A DNA stretch of 64,000 nt. Source: Actinomyces sp. oral taxon 897 (lineage in GTDB: Bacteria > Actinomycetota > Actinomycetes > Actinomycetales > Actinomycetaceae). Shown piece by piece: positions 25,973 to 34,206 of this stretch (position 1 is the stretch's first letter; every line of letters begins with the position of its first letter). Where the stretch lies: NCBI RefSeq assembly GCF_002999235.1, contig NZ_CP027236.1, positions 1 through 64,000 on the forward strand, written 5' to 3'. The notes beneath the pieces were generated by a model. That model did no database searches. It was not told the DNA's origin and saw only the letters and a list, made by a program, of their open reading frames with translations. A program made the translations under genes and the position numbers.

Positions 25973-26611
25973 TCATCCAGGGCTGGACGTAAGACCAGGG
26001 CGGGGCATGACTGGTGCTGGCGTGGGTTGTGTCCTGGGTGGTGTGGGTGTGTGCGAGGGGTACTGGTAGAGGGGGAGGCTGGCCTCCCACTCCGGTGGGG
26101 TGCGAGTAGTGCGCGGGTCGGTCCCGTCGCGGCTGGGGCGGCACCCGGAGATCCCGCTAATGGTCACGCCACCTTTTGCATTGATCATGATGTCAATGTC
26201 TCCGCCGTTGATCTTGTCGTGGAAGAAGGCGCCGTCATGGTCGTCGTTGGTAATGGTGTCCAGGCCTATGGTGGGGAACAGGTGCCCGGCCAGCTCCCTG
26301 GCCCGCGAGTACTCCACCGGAAGCGCGAAAACAATAGAGGCAGTGTGCAACTCGTAGCCCCCATCCCTACAGGGGTACAGCTTCGAATTCCTGATGAGTG
26401 AGACACTCCCGCTGCTGGGGGTGAGCTCTGTCACGAACTCACCCAGCCTGGTCTCCACCACCTCCTGGTAGGCCTGGATACTCTGACGCTCCTTGAACGG
26501 GGCAGACCCGTCCCACCAGTTGTCCTCGTCCTCCGTCCTCGCGCACGAGACAGTAGCAACCAAAGCCATCACTATTGCCAGGGACGTCAGACAGGCACGG
26601 AGCCGCCTCAC
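25973..26611 (-). CDS. Tandem lipoprotein paralogue 4 (candidate immunity protein)
   Basis: The 212-residue protein begins MRRLRACLTSL, with a hydrophobic signal and a probable lipobox TVSC (Cys at ~23). The mature part has a conserved start (WWDGSAPFKERQSIQ), a central domain with DHDGAFFHDKINGGDID, and a C-terminal GCRPSRDGTDPRTTRT motif before a Thr/Pro tail. It is farthest from the effector of the four copies. Over the segment around 26195-26330 its DNA is nearly identical to copy 1 (around 28550-28680), although copies 2 and 3 lie between. The start overlaps by 4 bases the stop of an effector-tail relic. Anchoring outside the membrane would suit neutralisation of a secreted hydrolase. 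Confidence 0.8.
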   Translation of the reverse strand: MRRLRACLTSLAIVMALVATVSCARTEDEDNWWDGSAPFKERQSIQAYQEVVETRLGEFVTELTPSSGSVSLIRNSKLYPCRDGGYELHTASIVFALPVEYSRARELAGHLFPTIGLDTITNDDHDGAFFHDKINGGDIDIMINAKGGVTISGISGCRPSRDGTDPRTTRTPPEWEASLPLYQYPSHTPTPPRTQPTPAPVMPRPGLTSSPG

Positions 26612-26762
26612 TGGTACACCCCTGCCGCGACCTTGGCCATATCCTCAAGAGCCGGGGACATGGCAGGCAGGATGCGGATCACTACTTGGGTGGTGGGTCT
26701 GTGGTTCATAGGTGCTGGCCTCGTTCTGAGCGGGAATCCAGGTGCGGGGACTAAGCCGTTGG
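26608..26762 (-). pseudogene. Relic of the effector 3' end before lipoprotein copy 4
   Basis: The last ~15 codons read SPALEDMAKVAAGVYQ and match the intact effector end EALKDMARVAAGVYS. Just upstream the match continues in another frame (HPACHVPGS against RHGTYMNEGS), so a net deletion shifted the frame. No intact upstream gene exists. The stop overlaps the next lipoprotein start by 4 bases exactly as in the intact pair. Confidence 0.75.
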
Positions 26763-27401
26763 TCAGCCTGGACTCGATGACGTAATAGGTGCGGACGGCG
26801 GTGCTGGCCTGGGTTGTGGCGTGGGTGGCGTGGGTGTGTGTGAAGGGCGTTGGTAGAGGGGGAGGCTGGCCTCCCACTCCGGTGGGGTGCGAGTAGTGCG
26901 CGGGTCGGTCCCGTCCCGACTGGGACGGCAACCCGAGACCCCGCTAATGGTCACGCTACCGTCCATGCTTATTATAAGGTCGATATCCCCGCCGTTGGTC
27001 TTGTCGTGGAAGAAGGCGCTGTCTTCGTCGTCGCCGGTAATGGTGTCCAGGCCTATAGTGGGAAACAGGCGCCCGGCCAGCTCCCTGGCCCGCGAGTACT
27101 CCACCGGAAGCTCAAAAGTAATAGAGGCGGTGTACAACTCATAACCTCCACCTTTGCATGGGCTCAGTTCCGAGGGACTAATAAGTGACGTACCTCCGCT
27201 GCTGGGGGCGAGTTCTGCCACGAACTCGCCCAGCCTGGCCTCCACCACCTCCTGGTAGTCCTGGATACTCTGACGCTCCTTGAACGGGGCAGACCCGTCC
27301 CACCACAGGTGCCGCTCGTCATCTGACCTCGCGCACGAGACAGTAGCAACCAGGGCCACCACTATTACCAGGGCCGCCAGGCAGCCACGGACCCGCCTCA
27401 C
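26763..27401 (-). CDS. Tandem lipoprotein paralogue 3 (candidate immunity protein)
   Basis: This 212-residue paralogue of the genes on both sides has the signal MRRVRGCLAALVIVVALV and a TVSC lipobox. The mature N-terminus is conserved and the GCRPSRDGTDPRTTRT motif is near the C-terminus. The central segment differs from copy 1 (DDEDSAFFHDKTNGGDID, and a distinct GGTSLISPSELS loop). This pattern of conserved ends and a variable middle fits diversifying specificity. The start overlaps an effector-tail relic by 4 bases. Function is inferred from linkage to the hydrolase effector; no family name is known to me. Confidence 0.8.
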   Translation of the reverse strand: MRRVRGCLAALVIVVALVATVSCARSDDERHLWWDGSAPFKERQSIQDYQEVVEARLGEFVAELAPSSGGTSLISPSELSPCKGGGYELYTASITFELPVEYSRARELAGRLFPTIGLDTITGDDEDSAFFHDKTNGGDIDLIISMDGSVTISGVSGCRPSRDGTDPRTTRTPPEWEASLPLYQRPSHTPTPPTPQPRPAPPSAPITSSSPG

Positions 27402-27555
27402 TGGTACACCCCCGCCGCGACCCTGGCCATATCCTCAAGAGCAGGGGACGCTGTAGGCAGGATTCGGACTACTGTCGGGGTGGTGGTAGGTCTGTGGTTC
27501 ATAGGTGCTGGCCTCGTTCTGAGCGGGAATCCAGGTGCGCGGACTAAGCTGTTGG
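27398..27555 (-). pseudogene. Relic of the effector 3' end before lipoprotein copy 3
   Basis: It ends in SPALEDMARVAAGVYQ, matching the effector C-terminus, and the upstream homologous residues (NPAYSVPCS) lie in a shifted frame, as in the other relics. Its stop overlaps the copy 3 start by 4 bases. The gap from copy 2 is only ~155 bases, so nothing longer than a tail could remain. Confidence 0.75.
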
Positions 27556-28197
27556 TCAGCCTGGAGTCGGTGACACAGCGGGCGTGGTCGGTGTTGCTGG
27601 CGTGGGTCCTGCCTTGGGTGGTGTGGGTGTGGTGGTGGGTGGCCTGTAGCGGGGGATGTCCGTCTCCCACTGGGGTCTGGTGCGGGTTGTGCGGGGGTCG
27701 GTCCCGTCGCGGCTGGGGCGGCACCCGGAGGTGGCGTAGAGGGCCACGCCCCTGTCCCCGTTCAGTCCGAAGTTCACGAAGCCGCCGTTGGTCTCGTCGT
27801 GGAGGAACATGCCGTCCTCGTCGTCGTTGGTGATGGTGGTCAGGCCGACCTCGGCGAACATCTCCTTGGCCAGCGCCTTGGCCCACTCTCCGTCAACCGG
27901 CATTTCAAAAGCTACAATAGCAGTGGTCATCTCGTAACCACCTCGACAAGACACGATAATGGAGGGGACTCTGACCACGATCGGGCCGCTGTTGGCCTTT
28001 ACGAGGGTCACGTACTCGCCCATCCTGGCCTCCACCACCTCCTGGTAGGCCTGGATACTCTGACGCTCCTTGAACGGGGCAGACCCGTCCCACCACAGGT
28101 GCCGCTCATCATCGTTACCCGACCTCGCGCACGAGACAGTAGCAACCAAGGCCACCACTATTACCAGGGCCGACAGGCAGCCACGGACCCGCCTCAC
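27556..28197 (-). CDS. Tandem lipoprotein paralogue 2 (candidate immunity protein, most divergent)
   Basis: The 213-residue protein shares the signal, TVSC lipobox and WWDGSAPFKERQSIQ start with its neighbours. Its middle diverges strongly (YVTLVKANSGPIVVRVPS; DDEDGMFLHDETNGGFVNF; GVALYATSG) before the conserved GCRPSRDGTDPRTTRT. It is therefore the copy most likely to recognise a different target. The start overlaps a relic tail by 4 bases. It contains short A/T-richer patches where it differs from the other copies, consistent with recombination from another source. Confidence 0.8.
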   Translation of the reverse strand: MRRVRGCLSALVIVVALVATVSCARSGNDDERHLWWDGSAPFKERQSIQAYQEVVEARMGEYVTLVKANSGPIVVRVPSIIVSCRGGYEMTTAIVAFEMPVDGEWAKALAKEMFAEVGLTTITNDDEDGMFLHDETNGGFVNFGLNGDRGVALYATSGCRPSRDGTDPRTTRTRPQWETDIPRYRPPTTTPTPPKAGPTPATPTTPAVSPTPG

Positions 28198-28348
28198 TGG
28201 TACACCCCCACCGCGAACCTGACCATATCCTCAAGAGCCGGGGACGCTGTAGGCAGGATGCGGACCACTACTTGGGTGGTAGGTCTGTGGTTCATAGGTG
28301 CTGGCCTCATTCTGAGCGGGAATCCAGGCGCGCGGACTAAGTTGCTGG
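28194..28348 (-). pseudogene. Relic of the effector 3' end before lipoprotein copy 2
   Basis: The end reads SPALEDMVRFAVGVYQ. The preceding homologous residues (SSGPHPAYSVPGS against SPTGRHGTYMNEGS) are in a different frame; relative to the intact gene about 8 bases are missing between the Tyr and Ala codons. The relic includes the position of the effector's predicted catalytic His. Its stop overlaps the copy 2 start by 4 bases. Confidence 0.78.
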
Positions 28349-28969
28349 TCAACTTGGGGTGGGTGACAGGATTGAGGTAGCTGGTGCTGGTGTGTGGGTT
28401 GGCTTGGGTGTGTGCCGTGGGTGTGGTGGGAGACTGGTCTCCCACTGGGGCCTGGTGCGGGTGGTGCGGGGGTCGGAGCCGTCCCTGCTGGGGCGGCAAC
28501 CCGAGACCCCGCCAATGGTTATAGCACCGTCTATACTTACTACGAGGTCGATGTCTCCGCCGTTGATCTTGTCGTGGAAGAAGGCGCCGTCATGGTCGTC
28601 GTTGGTAATGGTGTCCAGGCCTATGGTGGGGAACAGGTGCCCGGCCAGCTCCCTGGCACGCGAGTACTCCACCGGAAGGTTAAAAGTAATAGAGGCGGTG
28701 TACAACTCGTAACCCCCGCCTTTGCAGGGGCTTAGATTAGAAGTGTGCATGATTACTGCACCACCGCTGCTGGGGGCAAGTTCGGCCACGAACTCGCCCA
28801 GTCTGGCCTCCACCACCTCCTGGTAAGCCTGGATACTCTGACGCTCCTTGAACGGGGCGGACCCGTCCCACCACAGGTGCCGCTCATCATCCGACCTCGC
28901 GCACGAGACAGTAGCAACCAGGGCCACCACTATTACCAGGGCCGCCAGGCAGCCACGGACCCGCCTCAC
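28349..28969 (-). CDS. Tandem lipoprotein paralogue 1 (candidate cognate immunity protein)
   Basis: This 206-residue lipoprotein lies immediately downstream of the intact hydrolase effector and overlaps it by 4 bases (GTGA). The gene starts with GTG. It has the signal MRRVRGCLAALVIVVALV, a TVSC lipobox, the WWDGSAPFKERQSIQ start, the DHDGAFFHDKINGGDID centre and the conserved GCRPSRDGSDPRTTRT motif, followed by a Pro/Thr/Ser tail. Tight coupling to a secreted lipase-like protein resembles toxin-immunity pairs. Staphylococcus aureus T7SS lipase TslA with its lipoprotein immunity protein TilA is a known precedent, but no sequence relation to TilA is claimed. Confidence 0.82.
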   Translation of the reverse strand: MRRVRGCLAALVIVVALVATVSCARSDDERHLWWDGSAPFKERQSIQAYQEVVEARLGEFVAELAPSSGGAVIMHTSNLSPCKGGGYELYTASITFNLPVEYSRARELAGHLFPTIGLDTITNDDHDGAFFHDKINGGDIDLVVSIDGAITIGGVSGCRPSRDGSDPRTTRTRPQWETSLPPHPRHTPKPTHTPAPATSILSPTPS

Positions 28970-30636
28970 GAGTACACCCCCGCTGCGACCCTGGCCATAT
29001 CCTTAAGAGCCTCAGATCCCTCGTTCATGTACGTGCCGTGACGCCCGGTGGGGCTGAGCATCCAGCTGTAACCATCCGGTTCCGGCACGTTACCCGAGAT
29101 ATGGGTGACACCGTCAAGTTCTACTGGGTCAACACCGAAGTCCTCGTCCGTCCCCAGCCCTTGGACAATGTCGTGACTGTCCACCGCCGATACGTAGACG
29201 TGCCCCGGAGGCAGGTTGTACTCACGTACATCGTGCACTCCTGAGCCCGGTGACCCGAACAAGACCAGGTCGTCGATCACCCCGGCCCGTACATGGTCGG
29301 CGGCGAAGCCCGCCGTGGTCGACCCGTAGGAGTGCCCCAACACCGTCTGATGGGGCTCACTGCCACCCGATACCGCTCGCGAGGCGTTAATACCCTCCGC
29401 AAAGGAACTCAGCCTCTCAGCACCGTCCCTCGCCAGGTCGACCTCAGCGACATCCCCCCAACCGGGCTCAAGGAACCCGGGCGGGGCGTCATAACCAAGC
29501 CAGGCAATAGTTGCGGAAGTTTCATTCTGAGAATAATATTCCATTTTATCCTTGAGACGCTGAACATTACCCGTGTACTCATCCAGTTTGTCTGCGGGGT
29601 TGGTTCCCATGCCGGGCACGAAGGTGGCTACATGATCTGCGGTGTCCACGTCACCAATAGCAACAGCCGCGCGCACCCGCTTAGACCCCGAGGTGTCTAG
29701 GACTAGCAGCGAGCGATCTGGATGGACAGTGAGCTGCTCCTGGATCTTCTTGATGTCATTGATTCTTCCTTGGGCGTTCTTGATCTGTTCGTAATACGGG
29801 TTGACGGCGTCTTTGGTGTTACTGTACTTAACGCTCCACGCGCTGCTCTTTTTCTCAATATCCTTAAGTTCCTCCTCAACCTTCGCGAGCTCTGTGGGGA
29901 GTCGGTTGAGGTTGGCCTGGCTGCGTGAGGCCATGTCGATGCCGTCGAGGTTGCCAATCCACTCGGGGTGCTCGGTGATTATGGCCTGCTTCTCGGCCTG
30001 GGTCAGGGACGCCCACCAGAACGCGACCTGGGTGGGCGACCACCCCGCCTGGGGCTGGTTGGGCAGGCCCGGGCTGTGGGTGCCACTGGTCTCTACGCAC
30101 GTGTAGGTCCCGTTGGTCAGGGCGTCCAGGCGCTTCCCGTAGGCCTCGTCCACCTCCACCGCCCGCGCCAGCGCCTTGGCCACGAGGCTCTTCAGCTCGT
30201 TGGCGTCCCTCTCGGTCAGCGCGGCATGACAGGCGTTCCCCGACGGACCGTAGGAGGCGGTCAGATCCCCCATGGTCACCTTTCTCTCAGGGTAGGTCAC
30301 GCTGCCGTCGGCATTCAGGGTCAGCTCAGGGTGGGTCTGGGCGTACTGGGTGCACTCCAGCACCAGGGTCTGCACGTCACCCACCCCGTCAGCGGCCTCG
30401 ACCGTGGCCATCATGAGCTCACTGACCTCGTTGACCAGCCGCGTGTGCTTCTTGGTCAGCCCCCGCAGCACCTCCTGGGCCTGAGTCACCGTCAGCCCCC
30501 GGGACAGCACCGCCCGCTCCGCCGCCTCAGCGTCCTGACAGGTAGTCAGCAGGGTCGTACGCAGACTACGCAGAGACGACCCCGCACTCGTCAACGCAGA
30601 CGGATTCCACCTCTGAATATCACTCCACGTTACCAT
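28966..30636 (-). CDS. DUF1023 alpha/beta-hydrolase, probable type VII-secreted effector
   Basis: The 556-residue protein has no signal peptide. The N-terminal ~300 residues are mostly helical, starting MVTWSDIQRWNPSALTSAG, a layout typical of ESX/LXG-like targeting domains, with a coiled-coil-like stretch at ~245-300. The C-terminal ~220 residues match the DUF1023 alpha/beta-hydrolase pattern. The nucleophile elbow is GHSYGS (S436), a probable Asp is in SAVDSHD (D486), and a C-terminal His is in GRHGTYM (H533). It is preceded by a small helical partner gene and followed, with a 4-base overlap, by lipoprotein genes. Lipase or esterase activity on a membrane substrate is the likely toxic function; the substrate is unknown. 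Confidence 0.85.
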   Translation of the reverse strand: MVTWSDIQRWNPSALTSAGSSLRSLRTTLLTTCQDAEAAERAVLSRGLTVTQAQEVLRGLTKKHTRLVNEVSELMMATVEAADGVGDVQTLVLECTQYAQTHPELTLNADGSVTYPERKVTMGDLTASYGPSGNACHAALTERDANELKSLVAKALARAVEVDEAYGKRLDALTNGTYTCVETSGTHSPGLPNQPQAGWSPTQVAFWWASLTQAEKQAIITEHPEWIGNLDGIDMASRSQANLNRLPTELAKVEEELKDIEKKSSAWSVKYSNTKDAVNPYYEQIKNAQGRINDIKKIQEQLTVHPDRSLLVLDTSGSKRVRAAVAIGDVDTADHVATFVPGMGTNPADKLDEYTGNVQRLKDKMEYYSQNETSATIAWLGYDAPPGFLEPGWGDVAEVDLARDGAERLSSFAEGINASRAVSGGSEPHQTVLGHSYGSTTAGFAADHVRAGVIDDLVLFGSPGSGVHDVREYNLPPGHVYVSAVDSHDIVQGLGTDEDFGVDPVELDGVTHISGNVPEPDGYSWMLSPTGRHGTYMNEGSEALKDMARVAAGVYS

Positions 30637-30695
30637 AATCTTTTCCTATCGTCATGAGATCTGAGCGTCTACCGTGTACGTTAATTACGCTCTGA

Positions 30696-31073
30696 TCATT
30701 CCAGGCGGGCTCTTAAGGCGAGGAATGCGGCCGCCTGGCGCTCGGCATCCGTCTGGGGACGCTCGCCATCCAGCAGGCCCGCGGACTCCAGGCTTGTCTT
30801 GGCCTGCTCCTCGCTGGCCCAGTGGGCGTCCGCAGCGGTCTTGACGTCCGTGCTGAAGTCCTTGTACCGCCTCTTGAGGTCGCGGCGCTGGTCGTCCAGC
30901 GTGGTGACCGCGCTGCTGATCTTGCTGCTGGCGCTGGACGAGCCCGGCATGGACGACTCCGCGTTGCCCACGGCGGCAAAGACGCCGTGGGCGTCCGTCA
31001 CGTCGGCGTACACGGCGTATATGGACGTGGACAGCTTCTCCAGGTCTCCTTCAATGATCTCAAGGTCAGCCAT
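30696..31073 (-). CDS. Small ESX-like helical protein, likely partner of the DUF1023 effector
   Basis: The start at the ATG of MADLEIIEGD gives 125 residues; the longer open frame lacks a better ribosome site, while GGAGG lies 10 bases before this ATG. The protein is helical throughout, with a central Gly/Ser turn (SSMPGSSSASSKI) and no signal peptide. It resembles the small helical proteins (Lap- or WXG100-like) encoded just before LXG-type effectors and required for their export. It is 59 bases upstream of the effector and is the first gene of the leftward locus. Confidence 0.7.
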   Translation of the reverse strand: MADLEIIEGDLEKLSTSIYAVYADVTDAHGVFAAVGNAESSMPGSSSASSKISSAVTTLDDQRRDLKRRYKDFSTDVKTAADAHWASEEQAKTSLESAGLLDGERPQTDAERQAAAFLALRARLE

Positions 31074-31285
31074 CGGTCTCAGGCCTCCAGGTAGGGATGG
31101 GGTGACGGGGACAACTTCGATGTTACTAATGCCACCACCTTCGTGCAAGAGGATGTCGTACCTGCCGCCGCGGAGCGTGGTCCTGGGACCTTCTTCCTAC
31201 TCTCCCGCAGGTCCGGTCCAACAGACCATGGCAGACTCGTTCCTGGCTGCCGCGCCACACTGACCGCCCGCACCTAGGAGGGGCC

Positions 31286-32149
31286 ATGGACCTGTCACGA
31301 CTCGGCCCAATACTCCGTACGCGCTGGGGCGCCGCCACGGACACCGGCCCCGTACGCCCCCAAAACGAGGACTGCTGGCTGGCTGAGCCCCCGCTCCACG
31401 CCGTCGCCGACGGCATGGGAGGGCACACCGACGGCGCCCTGGCCTCCTCCACCGCCCTGCGCACCCTGGCCGCCGGCCTGCGGCCCGACGTCCTACCAGG
31501 TCGTCGCCCTGACCTGGTAGACCTGGACCGTGCTATCGCCGCTGCCGCCGTCGCCGTCGCCGCCCTGGCCACGCCCGAGGCCCCCTGGACCGCCCCCGGC
31601 ACCACCCTCACCGGCGTGCTTCCCCTGGAGGGTGCGGACAACCCCCACTGGATCGTCTTCAATATCGGGGACTCCCGTACCTACCTGGTGGCCGGCGGCC
31701 AGGTCCGCCAGCTCACCCGCGACCACTCCGCCCGCCAGGAGATCCGGGACCACGGTGTCCTGGCCAGCCCCCTGCCACCCACCAACGTGGTCACCCGTGC
31801 CCTGGGTGCGGGGATGCGGGGCCTGCCCGAGGCCGACTACGGCAGGGTGCCGTTGTGCGAGCAGGACCAGATCGTCCTATGCTCCGACGGTGTTCACGCC
31901 GTCCTCACCCCTCGCCAGCTGGGGCAGGCCGTCATGAAGGCCCCCGACCCGCAGACAGCCGCCAACACCCTGGTGGACCTCGCGATCACCCACGGCACCC
32001 GGGACAACGCCACGGCAGTGGTCATCCAGGTGACCGCCGCCAGCGGGGACGAGGACGTACCACGGGCCGCCCACGCGCGTCGGCTCCTTTCCATCCGCCC
32101 CGCACCCATGAAGACGGCCCGCAGGCCACAGGAAGAGAGGGGGCACTGA
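31286..32149 (+). CDS. PP2C-family Ser/Thr protein phosphatase
   Basis: The 287-residue protein carries the PPM/PP2C motifs in order: RPQNED near the N-terminus, VADGMGGH, GTTLTG, FNIGDSR, LCSDG and RDNATAVVI. These supply the metal-binding aspartates. It lacks a transmembrane segment and so is cytosolic, unlike PstP of mycobacteria. It should reverse phosphorylation by the Ser/Thr kinase at 6747. The ribosome site is AGGAGGGG. Its stop overlaps the ATG of the FHA gene (TGATG), so the two are translated together. Confidence 0.93.
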   Translation: MDLSRLGPILRTRWGAATDTGPVRPQNEDCWLAEPPLHAVADGMGGHTDGALASSTALRTLAAGLRPDVLPGRRPDLVDLDRAIAAAAVAVAALATPEAPWTAPGTTLTGVLPLEGADNPHWIVFNIGDSRTYLVAGGQVRQLTRDHSARQEIRDHGVLASPLPPTNVVTRALGAGMRGLPEADYGRVPLCEQDQIVLCSDGVHAVLTPRQLGQAVMKAPDPQTAANTLVDLAITHGTRDNATAVVIQVTAASGDEDVPRAAHARRLLSIRPAPMKTARRPQEERGH

Positions 32150-34173
32150 TGCTCCAGCTAGGCAGGTACTCCTACCGAGGTAAAGGTGCCGTCCTGGTCA
32201 CCGGCCCCTGCGGGGCGGCCCTGGTCCCGCTGGCCTGGACCGGCTCCGCCGAGGAGGCCATGACCGGCCGGGTCCAGGTAGGGGTGTGGGCCAGGGACAT
32301 AGCCTCCGCCCGCGCCGACGCCTTTATCCTGGACCTCGCCGGCCCCCAGGTCATTGTCAGCCTCATCGGGTCGGCCCGCATCAAGGCCGGGCGCCTGGGG
32401 CACGCCGAGCCTGAGGAGTGGTCGCCCCCCGTGTGGGGCAAGCCCATCGACCCCGGGGAGTGGGAGTACCTCGACGTCACCCTCGGGGACACCCAGGACG
32501 GTGCCTGGCGCCTCCTGGACGACGACGCCGTCCTGGCCGGGCAGGTGCGGGTCGGCCGGCCCCTGCACGAGATGGTCCAGGCCTGGGGCGCCGACCACAC
32601 CCCGGCGCCGCTGGACGTGCTAGCCGCCCCCCCGGGCGCGTCCCCGGCCGCGGCCGACGCGCCGGGTCAGGGGGCGCCCGTGCCGCCCCTGACCTCCACG
32701 CCACCCCTGACCTCCACCCCGCCCGTGCCGGTGGAGGACGCCCAGCCCCTGGCGGGCTCGGTGGGCTCACCGGGCTCCGCGTCCTCGCTCCCGGTCCTCG
32801 GCGCCCCCGCGGGGGCCGCGGCGACCATGGCGCCCCCACCGCCCTCGCCCGCGCAGGTGGCCAGCTCCTCCCCGGCGGCCCCGAGCCCCGCCACCATGGT
32901 CATGGACTCCACGCTGCTGGCCTCGGCGACCCCCCTGCCCCAGACCACGGTCATAACGGACCTGGGCGCGGCGCTGGAGGCCGACCGGACGGCGCCCCCA
33001 CCGGCGTCGTCCGCCCCCTCCCCAGCGCCACCCCCGGCGCCCTCCTCACCGGTGCCGGACCAGCCAGCACCCTCCTCACCCCCGGCCGCGCCCTCGCCGG
33101 TGGTCGCGCAGGTCGCGATACCGGAACGGGTCTCCATGCTGGAACGCCTCTCGGCCGACCGGGCCGCCGGACTGGGCCGTTTCTCAGCCTCCCGGCGCGG
33201 GCGGGCGGCCTCCCGGCGCGCCGCCTCCAGGCACTCCACGCCCTCAGACCCCGCTCCCGCCCCCCAACAGGTGCCGGAGCCCCCAGGTACCGGAGCGGGC
33301 ACCCCCGCGTCAGGCACCCCGCTGCTGGGCACCCCGGTGCCGGGGCATGCGCTCACGCCGGGGCAGGCCGGAGCGGGGGACCTGGCCGCGCAGCGGTCCG
33401 CGGCTCCCGAGCCGGTCCCCGCTCCCGAGGCTCCCGAGCCGCTCCCCGCCGAGCCGGTCCCCACGCAGGCCCCGGCGTCGCCCACCGCCCCCGACCAGGC
33501 GGCAGGGTCCGGCGTCCCTGAGCCCGCCCCCCGGCGACGTCGCCGTGGACGCCACCTGTGGGCCCCCAGCGCGGAGGAGCAGGCGGCCGCCTCCCGTCCG
33601 GACCCGGTACCGACCCGGGCGGTCCCCTCCGCGACGCCGTTCTCACCAGCCGCCTCGGACAGGACGGCGGCCCCGGGCTCCTTCGCCTTCTCCGAGCAGG
33701 CCGGTACCTCCGCGGAGAACCCCGAGCGCTACGAGGCCACCATGACCCCCGCCATGCTCGCCCAGCTGCACGAGACGCAGGGGGACAACGGCGCCACCGT
33801 CATGCGCCACACCCCGAACCTGCCGGCCATGCCCACCGGGTTCCTCATCTACGCCGGGTCCGCCCCCATCGAGGTCGTCCGCGACGTCGTCATCGGGCGC
33901 GACCCCGACGCGCGGGCGCTCACCGGCCGCCCCCAGGCGACCGTGCTCCGCGTCCCGAGCCCCGCCGTGGAGATCTCACGGTCCCACTGCGCCGTCATGA
34001 CCACGGCACCCGGTATCTGGTCGCTCATGGACCTCGGCTCGGCCAACGGCACCATCCTGCGTCACCCCGACGGCACCCGGGACGAGGTGCCGCCCATGCT
34101 CACCATGGCCCTGTCCGACGGCGACCGGATCGACCTGGGCGAGGGCGTCACCGTGGAGTTCCGCCTCCGCTGA
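32149..34173 (+). CDS. FHA domain protein with long Pro/Ala-rich linker
   Basis: The gene begins at the ATG overlapping the phosphatase stop and gives 674 residues; the open frame upstream lies inside the phosphatase. Residues 1-~150 form a folded domain with no obvious family. A ~380-residue Pro/Ala/Ser-rich disordered linker follows. The C-terminal ~110 residues form an FHA domain with VIGRDPD, EISRSHCAV and GSANGTI. It can bind phospho-threonine produced by the linked kinase. The overall plan, N-terminal domain-linker-FHA, matches the RDD-FHA protein at 16064, but this one is soluble. Confidence 0.88.
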   Translation: MLQLGRYSYRGKGAVLVTGPCGAALVPLAWTGSAEEAMTGRVQVGVWARDIASARADAFILDLAGPQVIVSLIGSARIKAGRLGHAEPEEWSPPVWGKPIDPGEWEYLDVTLGDTQDGAWRLLDDDAVLAGQVRVGRPLHEMVQAWGADHTPAPLDVLAAPPGASPAAADAPGQGAPVPPLTSTPPLTSTPPVPVEDAQPLAGSVGSPGSASSLPVLGAPAGAAATMAPPPPSPAQVASSSPAAPSPATMVMDSTLLASATPLPQTTVITDLGAALEADRTAPPPASSAPSPAPPPAPSSPVPDQPAPSSPPAAPSPVVAQVAIPERVSMLERLSADRAAGLGRFSASRRGRAASRRAASRHSTPSDPAPAPQQVPEPPGTGAGTPASGTPLLGTPVPGHALTPGQAGAGDLAAQRSAAPEPVPAPEAPEPLPAEPVPTQAPASPTAPDQAAGSGVPEPAPRRRRRGRHLWAPSAEEQAAASRPDPVPTRAVPSATPFSPAASDRTAAPGSFAFSEQAGTSAENPERYEATMTPAMLAQLHETQGDNGATVMRHTPNLPAMPTGFLIYAGSAPIEVVRDVVIGRDPDARALTGRPQATVLRVPSPAVEISRSHCAVMTTAPGIWSLMDLGSANGTILRHPDGTRDEVPPMLTMALSDGDRIDLGEGVTVEFRLR

Positions 34174-34206
34174 GCCCTGCCCACCGGTGCCGGGCCCACC
34201 CGGCGG

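Noticed and set aside
26608..26931. Separate small gene encoding a protein that ends AAGVYQ
   Set aside because: Upstream codons overlap the preceding lipoprotein in another frame, and the only conserved part is the effector-tail relic.
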